A stretch of DNA of 64,000 nucleotides from contig NZ_AXAL01000017.1 of the NCBI RefSeq assembly GCF_000472785.1, forward strand, positions 62,001 to 126,000, in the 5' to 3' direction. A model generated the notes under the pieces. It ran no database searches, had not been told where the DNA came from, and saw only the letters and a list, made by a program, of their open reading frames with translations. The position numbers were made by a program, and so were the translations under genes. This DNA comes from Mesorhizobium loti CJ3sym (lineage in GTDB: Bacteria; Pseudomonadota; Alphaproteobacteria; Rhizobiales; Rhizobiaceae). Of this stretch, positions 8,098 through 17,777 are shown piece by piece (the first letter of the stretch is position 1; each line of letters starts with the position of its first letter).

Positions 8098-9831
8098 TCA
8101 CGGCATCAACTGATATTCATAAAGCTTCTGGTAAAGCCCGCCCTGCCTGAGCAGCGCACGATGGGCTCCGCTCTCCACCACCTTGCCGCCTTCCAGCACC
8201 ACGATCGTATCGGCCTGGTGCACGGTCGACAGGCGGTGCGCGATGACGATCGTCGTGCGTCCTTCGGTCAGTTGCTGCAGCGCGTCGCGGAACAGCGCTT
8301 CGGATTCGGCGTCGAGCGCGCTGGTCGCCTCGTCCAGCAACAGGATTTCGGCATCGCGAAGCATGGCGCGTGCGATCGAGATGCGTTGGCGTTGGCCGCC
8401 GGACAGCAGGCCGCCATTCTCGCCGACATCCGTCTCGTAGCCCTTTGCTTGCGCGATGATGAAATCGTGCGCGTTGGCGGCCTTGGCGGCGGCGATCACC
8501 TCCTTGTCGGCCGCGCCCTCTCGCCCGAGCCGGATGTTGTGCATGATGGTGCCGGCAAACAGGAACGTGTCCTGGCTGACATAGGCGATCTTTTCCCTGA
8601 GCGAAGCGAGTGTCGCATGGGAAATGTCCTGGCCGTCGAGCAACACCTTGCCGCTCTTCGGGTCGTACATGCGCATGATCAGGTTCAGGATCGTCGACTT
8701 GCCACCGCCTGACGGTCCGACCAGTGCAGTCATCTTGCCGGGCGCAAGGGTGAGGTCGAACCCTTCGAACACCGGCGGACCATCCTGGTAGGCGAAGCTG
8801 ACGGCGTCGAACCGGATTTCGCCGGGCCCGGCCCGGAGCGGCTTTGCATCGGGCTTCTCGGCCAGCGTCAGCGGCGCGTCGGCCAACTGGAACATCATGC
8901 GCACGCCGACAATGCCGCTTTCCAATGAGATACGGACGCGCGCGAGGCGCTTTGCCGGTTCATAGGCGAGCAGTAGCGCCGCGATGAAGGCCATGATGTT
9001 GCCGGGCATCTGGCCGCCCTGCAGAACCAGCATGCCGCTGACCATGACGGCGCCGGCGATCGCCAGCCCGGCCAGCGTCTCCATCACCGGGCTGGTGACC
9101 GCTTCCAGTGCGGCGATGTTGTTGGCCCGATCCTCGACGTCCTGCACCGCCTTGTACATGCGCTTGCGCATCAAGCCTTCGAGGTTGAAGGATTTGACCA
9201 CGCGCACGCCGATTGCGGTTTCCTGCATCACCTGCACGATCTGGCCGACCGAGCGGAACTCCATCGCTGCGAATTTGCGCACACGCTTCAGGATGCGATT
9301 GACACCATAGATTGCCAGCGGGCCGACGACGAAGCAGATCAGCGACAGCGCCGGCTGCTGCCAGACCATAACCCCGATCAGGGCAGCCAGGGTCACCAGG
9401 TCGCGCACATAGGAGGTGACGATCAGGTCGAGCACGTTGCGTGCCGCCTGGGCATTGTTGGTCATGCGGGTGATCAGGTCGGACGACGAGGTCAAATGGT
9501 AGAATTCGATGCCTTGCGCCAGGATGCGGTCGTAGATTTTGCGCTGACGGTCGGCAATGATGGCGTTGCCGACCCGGCTCATGAAATAGGCCTGCACGAA
9601 ATTGGCGATGCCCTTGAGGATGAAAATCCCGGCGACCGCCAGGGCAATCATGTTGACGCGGTCGATCCGCTTGTCGATCACGAATTCATTGGTGATTTCG
9701 CGCAGGATCCAGGCGCTGGCAGCCGTCGTGCCGGCCACCACCAGCATCGACACAATGGCGGCGCCATATCCGAACTTATGCTGCCCGAAGGACTCTTTGA
9801 CCAGCCGCACGATAAGGCGCTGGTTCTCCAT
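8098..9831 (-). CDS. ABC exporter, fused permease and ATPase (MsbA-type)
   Basis: A 577-residue half-transporter: an N-terminal six-helix export domain (first helix near GAAIVSMLVVAGTTAASAWI), then an ATPase with Walker A GPSGGGKST, signature LLSGGQRQRI and Walker B ILLLDEATSALD. It would dimerise in the inner membrane and export a lipid, drug or peptide; the substrate is not deducible. The ATG at 9831 is taken as start; an in-frame GTG 42 bases upstream preceded by GGAAG is a reasonable alternative. It is divergent from the CodA-type gene with a 226-base gap. Confidence 0.9.
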   Translation of the reverse strand: MENQRLIVRLVKESFGQHKFGYGAAIVSMLVVAGTTAASAWILREITNEFVIDKRIDRVNMIALAVAGIFILKGIANFVQAYFMSRVGNAIIADRQRKIYDRILAQGIEFYHLTSSSDLITRMTNNAQAARNVLDLIVTSYVRDLVTLAALIGVMVWQQPALSLICFVVGPLAIYGVNRILKRVRKFAAMEFRSVGQIVQVMQETAIGVRVVKSFNLEGLMRKRMYKAVQDVEDRANNIAALEAVTSPVMETLAGLAIAGAVMVSGMLVLQGGQMPGNIMAFIAALLLAYEPAKRLARVRISLESGIVGVRMMFQLADAPLTLAEKPDAKPLRAGPGEIRFDAVSFAYQDGPPVFEGFDLTLAPGKMTALVGPSGGGKSTILNLIMRMYDPKSGKVLLDGQDISHATLASLREKIAYVSQDTFLFAGTIMHNIRLGREGAADKEVIAAAKAANAHDFIIAQAKGYETDVGENGGLLSGGQRQRISIARAMLRDAEILLLDEATSALDAESEALFRDALQQLTEGRTTIVIAHRLSTVHQADTIVVLEGGKVVESGAHRALLRQGGLYQKLYEYQLMP

Positions 9832-10057
9832 CGAGCGTTCGTCGCGTTTCAGGAACGTCAAGTTCAAGTTCACACGGGGCTTCCATGGTTTGCGACATGG
9901 CCTTGAGTCCGAAGCCGATCGCTGCGTGGACGAAAGGCGGCTTATAGAGCGTGTTACCGCCAGAGGGAACCTTTCGCGACCGCCGAAAGAAACGGCTGCG
10001 GCAAGCTGTCTTTTGCGCCACCATGGCTGGGTGATTCTGGAAATAGGATGACGACAG

Positions 10058-11338
10058 ATGGATTTCGACCTTATCGTTCGTGGCGGCACACTGCCGGATG
10101 GCAGGATTGCCGACATCGGCATCAGCGGTGAGACGATCGCGGCGATCGAACCGACACTGCCGGGTTCGGCACAAACCGAGGTCGACGCGCGCGGCAATCT
10201 GGTCTCGCCGCCCTTCGTCGATCCGCATTTCCACATGGATGCAACGCTGTCCTACGGCATTCCGCGCATCAACGCCTCGGGCACGCTGCTCGAAGGCATT
10301 TCGCTGTGGGGCGAGCTGAAGCCGCTTTTGACGCATGAGGCAGTGCGCGACCGCGCACTCGCCTATTGCGACTGGGCGGTGTCGATGGGCCTGCTCGCCA
10401 TCCGCACCCATGTCGACGTCTGCGACGACAGGCTGCTGGCGGTCGAGGCCCTGCTCGACGTCAAGAAGACGATCGCCCCTTATATCGACCTGCAGCTGGT
10501 GGCTTTTCCGCAGGACGGCTTCTATCGCTCGCCGACGGCGCGCCAGAACACCATTCGGGCGCTCAACATGGGCGTCGACATCGTCGGCGGCATTCCGCAT
10601 TTCGAGCGCACCATGGCTGACGGCGCCCGCTCGGTGACCGAACTCTGCGAGATAGCGGCCAAACGCGGCCTGATGGTCGACCTGCATTGCGACGAGACCG
10701 ACGATCCGTTGTCGCGCCATATCGAACAGCTTGCCTATGAAACGCAGCGCCTCGGCCTGCAGGGCAAGGTCGCCGGCTCGCACCTCACCTCGATGCATTC
10801 GATGGACAATTACTACGTCTCGAAACTGCTGCCGCTGATTGCCGAGGCCGGCGTTTCGGCCATCCCCAACCCGCTGATCAACATCATGCTGCAAGGCCGT
10901 CACGACACCTTCCCGAAACGCCGTGGCCTGACCCGGGTCAAGGAGATGCAGGCGCTGGGCATCCGCGTCGGCTGGGGTCAGGATTGCGTGCTCGATCCCT
11001 GGTACTCGCTGGGCACCGCCGACATGCTCGACGTCGCCTTCATGGGCCTGCACGTCGCCCAGATGTCGAGCCCGACCGACATGGCGCGCTGCTTCGACAT
11101 GGTCACCAACGTCAACGCCGCCATCATGAGGCTCGATCATCTGGGCCTGGCCGTCGGCAAGCGCGCCAGCCTTGTCGTTCTCGACGCCGGCAATCCGATC
11201 GAGGCCCTGCGGCTGCGCGCCGAGCGTATCTTTGTCATTGCCAGGGGCAAGGTGGTGGCGGAACGGACAAGGCAGGATACCAGGCTTTCCATGCCGGGCA
11301 GGCCGGGGCAGGTGAACCGCAGGCACATATCCAGCTAG
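10058..11338 (+). CDS. codA: Cytosine deaminase-type amidohydrolase
   Basis: A 426-residue metal-dependent amidohydrolase closely patterned on E. coli cytosine deaminase: metal ligands His57 and His59 in DPHFHMD, then RTHVDVCD, DLHCDETDD, SHLTSMHS and LDPWYSLG occur in the CodA order. The catalytic Asp of the CodA GHDD motif is kept (GQDC here), though the preceding His is Gln and the following Asp is Cys. These changes leave room for a related substrate such as isocytosine, creatinine or triazine derivatives. Cytoplasmic. The gene is followed 108 bases later by an EamA exporter. Confidence 0.83.
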   Translation: MDFDLIVRGGTLPDGRIADIGISGETIAAIEPTLPGSAQTEVDARGNLVSPPFVDPHFHMDATLSYGIPRINASGTLLEGISLWGELKPLLTHEAVRDRALAYCDWAVSMGLLAIRTHVDVCDDRLLAVEALLDVKKTIAPYIDLQLVAFPQDGFYRSPTARQNTIRALNMGVDIVGGIPHFERTMADGARSVTELCEIAAKRGLMVDLHCDETDDPLSRHIEQLAYETQRLGLQGKVAGSHLTSMHSMDNYYVSKLLPLIAEAGVSAIPNPLINIMLQGRHDTFPKRRGLTRVKEMQALGIRVGWGQDCVLDPWYSLGTADMLDVAFMGLHVAQMSSPTDMARCFDMVTNVNAAIMRLDHLGLAVGKRASLVVLDAGNPIEALRLRAERIFVIARGKVVAERTRQDTRLSMPGRPGQVNRRHISS

Positions 11339-11446
11339 ATACAGCCGATTCCCGGCGCTGGTCTTACCCTTTGCCTGATTTTTCCTCGTCAAAGCGACCG
11401 CTAGCGTCTACGACGCGGCCTAAGCGAGGGAGGAATCGGGATCGGC

Positions 11447-12370
11447 ATGACGCAGCCCGTAGCGCAGAATTCCACAATCAGGAACGTGCTTCTGGCCGGC
11501 ATTCTGCTGATGCTGGCCGGCGATTTCCTGTTTGCGTTGAACGACGCCATGGGCAAGTGGCTGGTCGCCAGCTTCTCCGTCGGCCAGGTCGTGCTGATCC
11601 GCTCGATTGGCGCCTTTATCGTGCTCGGCCCGATGATCGCCAACCAGGGCGCCGGCAGACTGTTCCAGATGGAGCGGCCCGGGCTGCAGATACTGCGCGT
11701 GGTGGCAACGACGCTGGACACCGCTTTGTTCTACGCCGCCGTCGTCTATCTGCCGCTTGCCGATGTGATGAGCTTCTACATGGCCGGGCCGATCTATGTC
11801 GCGGCGCTGTCGCATTTCCTGCTGGGCGAAAAGGTCGGCTGGCGCCGCTGGCTGGCGATCCTGCTCGGCTTCTGCGGCGTGCTGATCATGCTGAAGCCAT
11901 CGTCCGCGGCATTCTCGCTGTCGTCGAGCTTCGCGCTGGTCGGCAGCATTGCATTCGCCTTTGCCATCATCCTCAATCGGCGGCTGCGCGGCACCAGCGA
12001 CACCAATCTGGTGACATGGCAGACCATCGGCACGCTGCTGGTCGGCGGCGTGCTGACCATCGGCGCGTGGCGCACGCCCTCGGCACTCGATTTCGGTGCC
12101 ATGCTGCTGCTCGGCATCGTCTCCTGCGGCGCGCATCTGATGATCACCAGGGCGCTCAAGCTGGCGCCGGCCTCGACGCTGGCGCCGCTGCACTACACGC
12201 TGCTCTTGTGGGCGGTCGTGTTCGGACTGGTGTTCTTCGGCGACGTTCCAGGTCCGCGCATCCTGATCGGCTCCGGCATCGTCGTTCTGGCCGGCCTGTT
12301 CATTTTCCACCGCCAGAAAGTGGTCGAGACCACGGTGCCGCCCGAAAACGTGCCAAAGGGTGTAAACTAG
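11447..12370 (+). CDS. DMT-superfamily (EamA) membrane transporter
   Basis: A 307-residue inner-membrane protein with about ten hydrophobic segments arranged as two EamA repeats, the first from about residue 10 to 140 and the second to about 285. Family members export metabolites such as amino acids or nucleobases; the proximity to the CodA-type deaminase is suggestive of nitrogenous compounds but not proof. Start ATG at 11447; the GGGAGG stretch upstream is rather far (about 13 bases). It ends 18 bases before the convergent phosphotransferase. Confidence 0.9.
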   Translation: MTQPVAQNSTIRNVLLAGILLMLAGDFLFALNDAMGKWLVASFSVGQVVLIRSIGAFIVLGPMIANQGAGRLFQMERPGLQILRVVATTLDTALFYAAVVYLPLADVMSFYMAGPIYVAALSHFLLGEKVGWRRWLAILLGFCGVLIMLKPSSAAFSLSSSFALVGSIAFAFAIILNRRLRGTSDTNLVTWQTIGTLLVGGVLTIGAWRTPSALDFGAMLLLGIVSCGAHLMITRALKLAPASTLAPLHYTLLLWAVVFGLVFFGDVPGPRILIGSGIVVLAGLFIFHRQKVVETTVPPENVPKGVN

Positions 12371-12388
12371 GGCTCAGGTTTCTGATGC

Positions 12389-13291
12389 CTAACCCTTGCG
12401 TATGGCCGCCAGATGCCGGGAAAACTCCGGTGTCTCCATCAGCGCCTTGCAGCGTGCGAAGCGGCCATCGGCATAGGCACGGAAATCGTCGACCGGGTTG
12501 TTGTTGGCAAGCTGGATCAGTCCCCATAGCGTCCACAACAGGTCGCACATTGCCTTGTAGATGACGACTCGGCCGCGCTCGGCCGGCCTCGCCTCGCCGC
12601 CGAAATAGGCGCGCATCAGCTCCTCGTCCTGAGCCGCATCGAATTTCCCCTCGACGCTGAGATCGCCGAGATCCCAGAGCGGGTCGTTCATTCCAGAATA
12701 TTCCCAGTCGACGACCCACATCCGCGCGCCCGTATCGAGAAAGTTCTCGCACAGCGGGTCGCAATGGCAGGCAACAAGCGGGAGCGGATGGGCGGCCAGC
12801 GCCGAGCGCACGCTGCCGGCTTCGCGCATCACATCGTGATAGCCGGCGGGCAAGGTGACGTCCTTGGTCGACAGCACCTTGAGATAGTCGTCGATCATCG
12901 AAAACAGTTCGAAGCGGAAGGGGAACACCGCACCGGAATTGTGCAGCTTGCGGAAGGCTTCGCCGGCGCGGGCGGGGCTGCCCGGCCGCGCCTTGAATTT
13001 TTCCGGCGACATCGTCTCGGCGCCCGCGATGAAGCGCGTCACCATCACGCCGGTGCCGGCATCGGCATGCAGCACTTCCGGGCTGACGCCGGCTTTCGCC
13101 GCCTCGCGCGCGGCCACCGCTTCGTTGTCGCGGTTGATGTACTCCTCGGTGCCCTTGCCTGGAATGCGCAGGCAGAAATCACCGGCCCTGAAGACGAGGT
13201 TGGTGAGACCGCCGAGCCTCTCCAGCGGCCCGGTATAGCCGGCCAGCATGGGAATGGCGGCAAGTCTTGCCCGCGCCTCGTCTGTCACCAT
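12389..13291 (-). CDS. Choline/ethanolamine kinase-like phosphotransferase (first copy)
   Basis: A 300-residue kinase of the APH/choline-kinase (LicA-like) fold. LGGLTNLVFRAG is the glycine-rich nucleotide loop, CHCDPLCENFL carries the catalytic Asp in the H-x-D motif, and VVDWEYSGMNDPLWDLG holds the metal-binding Asp. It should phosphorylate the hydroxyl of a small amino alcohol or similar compound in the cytoplasm. A second member of the same family is encoded at 16465-17352; they share the motif order but are clearly diverged. It is divergent from the methyltransferase at 13386. Confidence 0.88.
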   Translation of the reverse strand: MVTDEARARLAAIPMLAGYTGPLERLGGLTNLVFRAGDFCLRIPGKGTEEYINRDNEAVAAREAAKAGVSPEVLHADAGTGVMVTRFIAGAETMSPEKFKARPGSPARAGEAFRKLHNSGAVFPFRFELFSMIDDYLKVLSTKDVTLPAGYHDVMREAGSVRSALAAHPLPLVACHCDPLCENFLDTGARMWVVDWEYSGMNDPLWDLGDLSVEGKFDAAQDEELMRAYFGGEARPAERGRVVIYKAMCDLLWTLWGLIQLANNNPVDDFRAYADGRFARCKALMETPEFSRHLAAIRKG

Positions 13292-13385
13292 GCCCGCGCC
13301 CCACGCTGTTATTTCTCACCGCAACGGTTCCACAATTTTCGCCGTTTGGCTATCATCCCGGCAAGACAACGGATTTGGTGGACAC

Positions 13386-14018
13386 GTGGCGGACAGCAGA
13401 CATCACGGCGCGCTTGGCGAGGCCTACTCGGCCAAACGGCCGGAAGAGGTGGCGGCACTCTATGACCGCTGGTCGCAAACCTATGACGCCGACATGTCGG
13501 CCGCCGGCTATCGTCACCCGACGATCTGCCTTGCCCTGCTGGCACGCCATTTGCCGCGTGGCGCGGCACCGTTGCTCGATGCCGGCGCCGGCACCGGGCT
13601 GATCGGTGAATGGCTTGATATTACCGGCTATCCCGAAGTCGAGGCGCTGGACATCTCGCAAGGCATGCTGGACCAGGCGGCCCGCAAGGGCGTCTATTCC
13701 GCGCTGCATTGCCTCGCGCTCGGCGGCAGACTGCCGTTTGCCGACGATGCCTATGCCGGGATCATCTCGGCTGGCGTCTTCACCTCAGGCCATGTCGGCG
13801 CCGAGGGGCTGGACGAGCTGATCCGCATCTGCCGGCCGGGCGGGGTCATCGTGCTGACGGTCAAGAACACGCTGTGGGAAGCCGGTTTTGCCACGCGTAT
13901 TGCCGAACTCGAAGCGCAAGGCGTCATCACCCGGGTCGAAGAAACCCGTCCTTACGTCTCCATGCCTGGCGAGGCCGACACCGTGCCCAGCCGCGGCCTC
14001 GCCCTGCGGATATATTAG
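13386..14018 (+). CDS. Class I SAM-dependent methyltransferase
   Basis: A 210-residue protein with motif I LLDAGAGTGLIGEW, post-I acidic residue in VEALDISQGML, and a C-terminal part resembling Williams-Beuren-type / UbiE-like small methyltransferases (EVAALYDRWSQTYDADM at the N-terminus). Substrate unknown. The GTG at 13386 is chosen because it gives the expected N-terminus and clears the divergent kinase gene; the ribosome-binding site (GGTGG) is weak. The stop overlaps the last 4 bases of the convergent FAD-GcvT gene. Confidence 0.86.
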   Translation: MADSRHHGALGEAYSAKRPEEVAALYDRWSQTYDADMSAAGYRHPTICLALLARHLPRGAAPLLDAGAGTGLIGEWLDITGYPEVEALDISQGMLDQAARKGVYSALHCLALGGRLPFADDAYAGIISAGVFTSGHVGAEGLDELIRICRPGGVIVLTVKNTLWEAGFATRIAELEAQGVITRVEETRPYVSMPGEADTVPSRGLALRIY

Positions 14019-16468
14019 GCTTTCACTTTCTCGGCGGCGGGATCGTACATTGGCTCGAGATGGATTCTGGCCGGCGTCCGCTCCATTGCGACGACCAGTT
14101 CATAGCTGCCCGAGGCGAGAAAATCGTCGCTGACGCCATCGGCGTTGCGCACATAGCCGTAGCCGATGTTGCTGCCGATCGTGTAGCCGTACCCGCCGCT
14201 GGTCAGATAGCCGACCGGCTCGCCATTGCGCAGGATGGTCTCTCGACCGAGCAGTACGATTTCGGGATTGTCGACCGTGAAGCCGGCAAAGCGTTTCTTC
14301 AAGGGCGAGCCGCCGATAGCCTCAAGCGCGCGTCGTCCGACGAAATCGGTGTTCTTGCGCAGTTTGACCGCCCAGCCGAGGCCGGCCTCCTGCGACGTGT
14401 CGTTGGGCGTGATGTCGGAACCCCAGGCGCGGTAGCCCTTTTCCAGCCGCAGCGATTCCAGAGCCCGGTAGCCGACCGGTCGGATGCCGTGCTTTTTGCC
14501 CGCCGCCATCAGCGCGTCGAAGACTTCGCCTGTCGCCGCGATCGGCACATGCAACTCCCAGCCGAGTTCACCGACATAGGTGACGCGCAAAGCCCGAATT
14601 GTGTGGCCGGCAATGGCAATTTCACGCACATGGCCGAACGGGAAGGCCGCGTTCGACACATCCGCATCGGTCACATCAGAAAGCACATCGCGGGCGCGCG
14701 GCCCCATCAGCGACAGCGTGCCGAAGTCCTCGGTGACATCGATCAGCTTGGCATCGTGACCCTCGCCGATATGGTCGCTGATCCACGAGGCATCATGCGT
14801 GCGGAAACCGGTCCCGGTGACGATGTAGAACTTTTCTTCGGCCAACCGCGCCACGGTCAGGTCGGCTTCGATGCCGCCGCGTGTGTTGAGAAGCTGGGTG
14901 TAGGTCAGCCGGCCGACCGGCTTGCTGACGTCGTTGGCGCAGATCCAGTCCAGCGCCTTGGCCGCGTCGGGCCCGCTCAGCTCGTATTTGGCGAAGGAGG
15001 ACTGGTCGAAGATGCCGACCTTCTCGCGCACATGCCGGTGCTCGTCGCCGACCGCCGCGAACCAGTTCTGCCGACCCATGGAATAGATGTCCTGTGGCTC
15101 GACGCCTGCTGGCGCGAACCAGTTCGGCCGTTCCCAGCCAAGCTTGGAGCCGAACACGGCGTGTTGCCGCTTCAGCCTGTCGTAAAGCGGCGAGACGATG
15201 CGCGGTCGGCCGCTGGCATATTCCTCGTGCGGGAAACCGATCGTGTAATGCTTGCCATAGGCCTCCAGCGTGCGTTCGCGCACCCATTGCCGGTCGCGGT
15301 GCAGGCTGGAAAAGCGCCTGATGTCGACCACCCACAGGTCGAGCGGCGCCTCGCCGTCGACCACCCACTGCGCCAGCACCCAGCCGGCGCCGCCGCCCGA
15401 GGCGATACCAAAGGCGTTGAAGCCGGCGCCGACGAACATGTTGGCGCATTCAGGCGCCGTGCCGAGGATGAAATTGCCGTCCGGCGTAAAGCTTTCCGGC
15501 CCGTTGATCATCTGCTTGACGCCAACGGTTTCCAGCGCCGGCACGCGTGCGATCGCCTGGCTCATATGCTGCTCGAAATGGTCGTAGTCGTCGTCGAACA
15601 GCCTGAATTCCCAGTCGTTGGGCACGTCGCCGCCGGGCAGATCGGTCGTCCAGGCCTGCGGGTTCGGCTCATAGCCACCCATCACCAGTCCGCCGACTTC
15701 CTCCTTGAAATAGGTGCGCCGGTCAGGGTCGCGCAGTGTCGGCGCATCGGTCGCCAGTCCGGCGATCTTCTCGGTGATGATGTACTGGTGCTTGACCGGC
15801 TGCAGCGGCACGTTGATGCCGGCCATGACGCCGACCTGCCGCGCCCATTGTCCGGCGCAGTTCACCACCTTGTCACAAGCGATATCGCCTTGATTGGTCT
15901 TCACGGCCGTGATGCGGCCGTTCTTCATCTCGAAGCCGGTGACGCGGACATCCTCGTAGAGTTTCGCGCCATGCATGCGCGCGCCCTTGGCCAGCGACTG
16001 CGTGATGTCGGAAGGGCTCGCCTGGCCGTCAGTCGGCAGCCAGGAGGCACCGACGAGATCGCTGGTTTCCATCAGCGGCCACATCGCCTTGATCTCGGCC
16101 GGAGACAAAAGATGCATGTCCATGCCGAAGCTTCTCGCCGTCGTCGCCAGCCTTTTGTACTCGGTCCAGCGGTCGGCATTGGTGGCAAGCCGCAGGCAAC
16201 CGGTCATCTTCCATCCGGTGGCAAGGCCGGTCTCGGCCTCCAGCCCCTTGTAGAGGTCGACTGAGTATTTGAGCACGCGGGTGATCGAGGCTGACGAGCG
16301 CAATTGCCCGACCAGCCCGGCGGCATGCCAGGTCGAACCCGAGGTCAGCTTGCCCTGTTCGAGCAGCACCACGTTGGCCTTGTGGTCGCGCGCCAGATGA
16401 TAGGCCGTCGAACAGCCGATGATGCCGCCGCCGATGACGACGATTGCGGCCTGGCTGGGCAAGGTCAT
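14015..16468 (-). CDS. FAD-GcvT fusion dehydrogenase (dimethylglycine/sarcosine dehydrogenase-like)
   Basis: An 817-residue two-part enzyme. The N-terminal half is a DAO-type flavoprotein (VVIGGGIIGCSTAYHLA, and STWHAAGLVGQL which in relatives holds the His that covalently binds FAD). The C-terminal half, from about residue 420, is a GcvT-like tetrahydrofolate-binding domain (KYELSGPDAAKALDWIC, GELGWELHVP). Such enzymes N-demethylate glycine derivatives and pass the methyl carbon to THF. Start ATG 16468 overlaps the kinase stop by four bases (ATGA), so the two are translationally coupled. The exact amine is not predictable. Confidence 0.92.
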   Translation of the reverse strand: MTLPSQAAIVVIGGGIIGCSTAYHLARDHKANVVLLEQGKLTSGSTWHAAGLVGQLRSSASITRVLKYSVDLYKGLEAETGLATGWKMTGCLRLATNADRWTEYKRLATTARSFGMDMHLLSPAEIKAMWPLMETSDLVGASWLPTDGQASPSDITQSLAKGARMHGAKLYEDVRVTGFEMKNGRITAVKTNQGDIACDKVVNCAGQWARQVGVMAGINVPLQPVKHQYIITEKIAGLATDAPTLRDPDRRTYFKEEVGGLVMGGYEPNPQAWTTDLPGGDVPNDWEFRLFDDDYDHFEQHMSQAIARVPALETVGVKQMINGPESFTPDGNFILGTAPECANMFVGAGFNAFGIASGGGAGWVLAQWVVDGEAPLDLWVVDIRRFSSLHRDRQWVRERTLEAYGKHYTIGFPHEEYASGRPRIVSPLYDRLKRQHAVFGSKLGWERPNWFAPAGVEPQDIYSMGRQNWFAAVGDEHRHVREKVGIFDQSSFAKYELSGPDAAKALDWICANDVSKPVGRLTYTQLLNTRGGIEADLTVARLAEEKFYIVTGTGFRTHDASWISDHIGEGHDAKLIDVTEDFGTLSLMGPRARDVLSDVTDADVSNAAFPFGHVREIAIAGHTIRALRVTYVGELGWELHVPIAATGEVFDALMAAGKKHGIRPVGYRALESLRLEKGYRAWGSDITPNDTSQEAGLGWAVKLRKNTDFVGRRALEAIGGSPLKKRFAGFTVDNPEIVLLGRETILRNGEPVGYLTSGGYGYTIGSNIGYGYVRNADGVSDDFLASGSYELVVAMERTPARIHLEPMYDPAAEKVKA

Positions 16469-17352
16469 GATTTCAGGATCCCGTATTTTGTCCGGTAGTT
16501 TTCCAGCGCCGCGTCGAGCCGCACCAGGGTTTCCTCGGTGTAGGCGATGTAATCGATGCCGGGCGCATCGAGATAGAGTTCGGACACCATGCTCCACATT
16601 GTCTCGCGCAACAGCGAGGCGCATTGCATGGCGGCATGCGAGCGGCGGATCGCCTCGTCCGGTTCCTTCATGAAATAGGCGGTCAGGAAGGCGAAGGATT
16701 CCGCGTCGCTCATGCCGGCGTTCGAGGCGACGCCGGCAAGGTCGAACATCGCCGTGTTGAAGCCGGCATATTCGAAGTCGATCAGCCACAGTCGGCTGCC
16801 GTCGTCAAGAATATTAGCCGGCAAAAGATCGTTGTGACCAAAGACGATCGGCAGCAATTTCTGTGCCCGCTCCAGCTCATCGGCCAGCGCCAGGAAGCGC
16901 GGCAGGTCGTTGCGCTTGCGGCTGCCGCCTTCGTCAAGCGTGCGCGCGTAGTCGCGGATGACGTGGAACACCCAGAACATGAAGCCGGCGCCGGAGATAT
17001 GGTTAGGCATATCCCGGTGGAAACCGCGCATCAGGGCGGCGACGCGGCCGAGATTGGTACGCACGTCCTCGGCCAGGTAGGTCTTGGCGCCAAGAAACGC
17101 CGTCACCAGGATGCCCTGCTCGGCGTAATGGACCGCCGGGGCGAAACCGGCGGCATGGGCGGCCCGCGCGGTCATCACCTCGCGCTCGCGGAAGACATGA
17201 TGGAATGGATAGTCCTGGCCGAAGCGCACGACATGTTTGCCGGCAGAGTCGGCGACCACATAATTGGCGTTGCTGAGGCCACCGGGCAGCGGGGCGATCT
17301 CGATGGCGCCGGTCCAGCAGGGCAGGGCACGGATGCGATCTTCGGCAGTCAC
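16465..17352 (-). CDS. Choline/ethanolamine kinase-like phosphotransferase (second copy)
   Basis: A 295-residue choline-kinase-like enzyme with nucleotide loop LPGGLSNANYVV, catalytic GHNDLLPANIL and metal-site LIDFEYAGFNTAMFDLAG. The GTG at 17352 is taken as start, with AGGGA 8 bases upstream. It is the first gene of a two-gene unit with the FAD-GcvT enzyme, overlapping it by 4 bases, and is divergent from the DeoR regulator. The coupling suggests that the kinase and the demethylating enzyme act on the same or successive compounds. Confidence 0.9.
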   Translation of the reverse strand: MTAEDRIRALPCWTGAIEIAPLPGGLSNANYVVADSAGKHVVRFGQDYPFHHVFREREVMTARAAHAAGFAPAVHYAEQGILVTAFLGAKTYLAEDVRTNLGRVAALMRGFHRDMPNHISGAGFMFWVFHVIRDYARTLDEGGSRKRNDLPRFLALADELERAQKLLPIVFGHNDLLPANILDDGSRLWLIDFEYAGFNTAMFDLAGVASNAGMSDAESFAFLTAYFMKEPDEAIRRSHAAMQCASLLRETMWSMVSELYLDAPGIDYIAYTEETLVRLDAALENYRTKYGILKS

Positions 17353-17777
17353 AGAATCATCCCTGGTTTGCTGGCCTGGTTTGCTGGATTTCGACACGGC
17401 GCCATGGACAGCGCGACGACGGCGAGGAGAAACGCAAATGATCTCGTCGGTGCGGGATGCCAGGATCGGTATCCCGCACCGCACCGACGAGCCCCATGGC
17501 CAGGTTTTGGATCCCGGCATCCGCCCCCGCGGATCTCTAGATTCCTTGTGCCAGGCACGTTCAAGGCTGCCTGGGCAGTAAGTTGCGGCTCTGCCATCGC
17601 CCTCCCGTTTGCAGTTCCGAACCCTGTTGGTATCTGGATTTCACGCCAGGGTTGCCCTTCTGTCAACAACAGGATGTGACTTTTTTTGGGTGTTTTGCCC
17701 GAAACCAAGGGACAATCCCTTTAAAAGCATTTGGATTACCTTAAAATCGGTCAAAAAGGCCCAGCCGGGGAAACCAA
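17353..17777. other. Long divergent control region before the DeoR gene
   Basis: This 425-base gap lies between the divergent kinase and DeoR genes. I see no credible coding frame. The part nearest the DeoR gene is distinctly A/T-rich compared with its surroundings, as expected of promoters. It contains a possible direct-repeat operator (annotated separately). No RNA gene or riboswitch was recognised. Confidence 0.5.
17718..17746. promoter_or_regulatory. Possible DeoR direct-repeat operator
   Basis: Two A/T-rich direct copies, CCTTTAAAA (17718-17726) and CCTTAAAA (17739-17746), are spaced 21 bases apart, i.e. two helical turns, 32 bases before the DeoR start. Spaced direct repeats are used by several DeoR-family repressors. 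The evidence is the repeat and its position only. Confidence 0.35.

Noticed and set aside
13709..16264. An open frame of about 850 codons on the plus strand, antisense to the FAD-GcvT gene
   Set aside because: It is a high-G+C shadow. The translation is low-complexity (Arg/His/Asp/Gly-rich) and matches no family, whereas the minus strand encodes a complete FAD-GcvT enzyme.
14015..17777. Glycine riboswitch upstream of the FAD-GcvT gene unit
   Set aside because: The GcvT part suggested a glycine-cleavage riboswitch, but I could not find the paired aptamer cores in the 425-base upstream region, which instead has A/T-rich promoter features.
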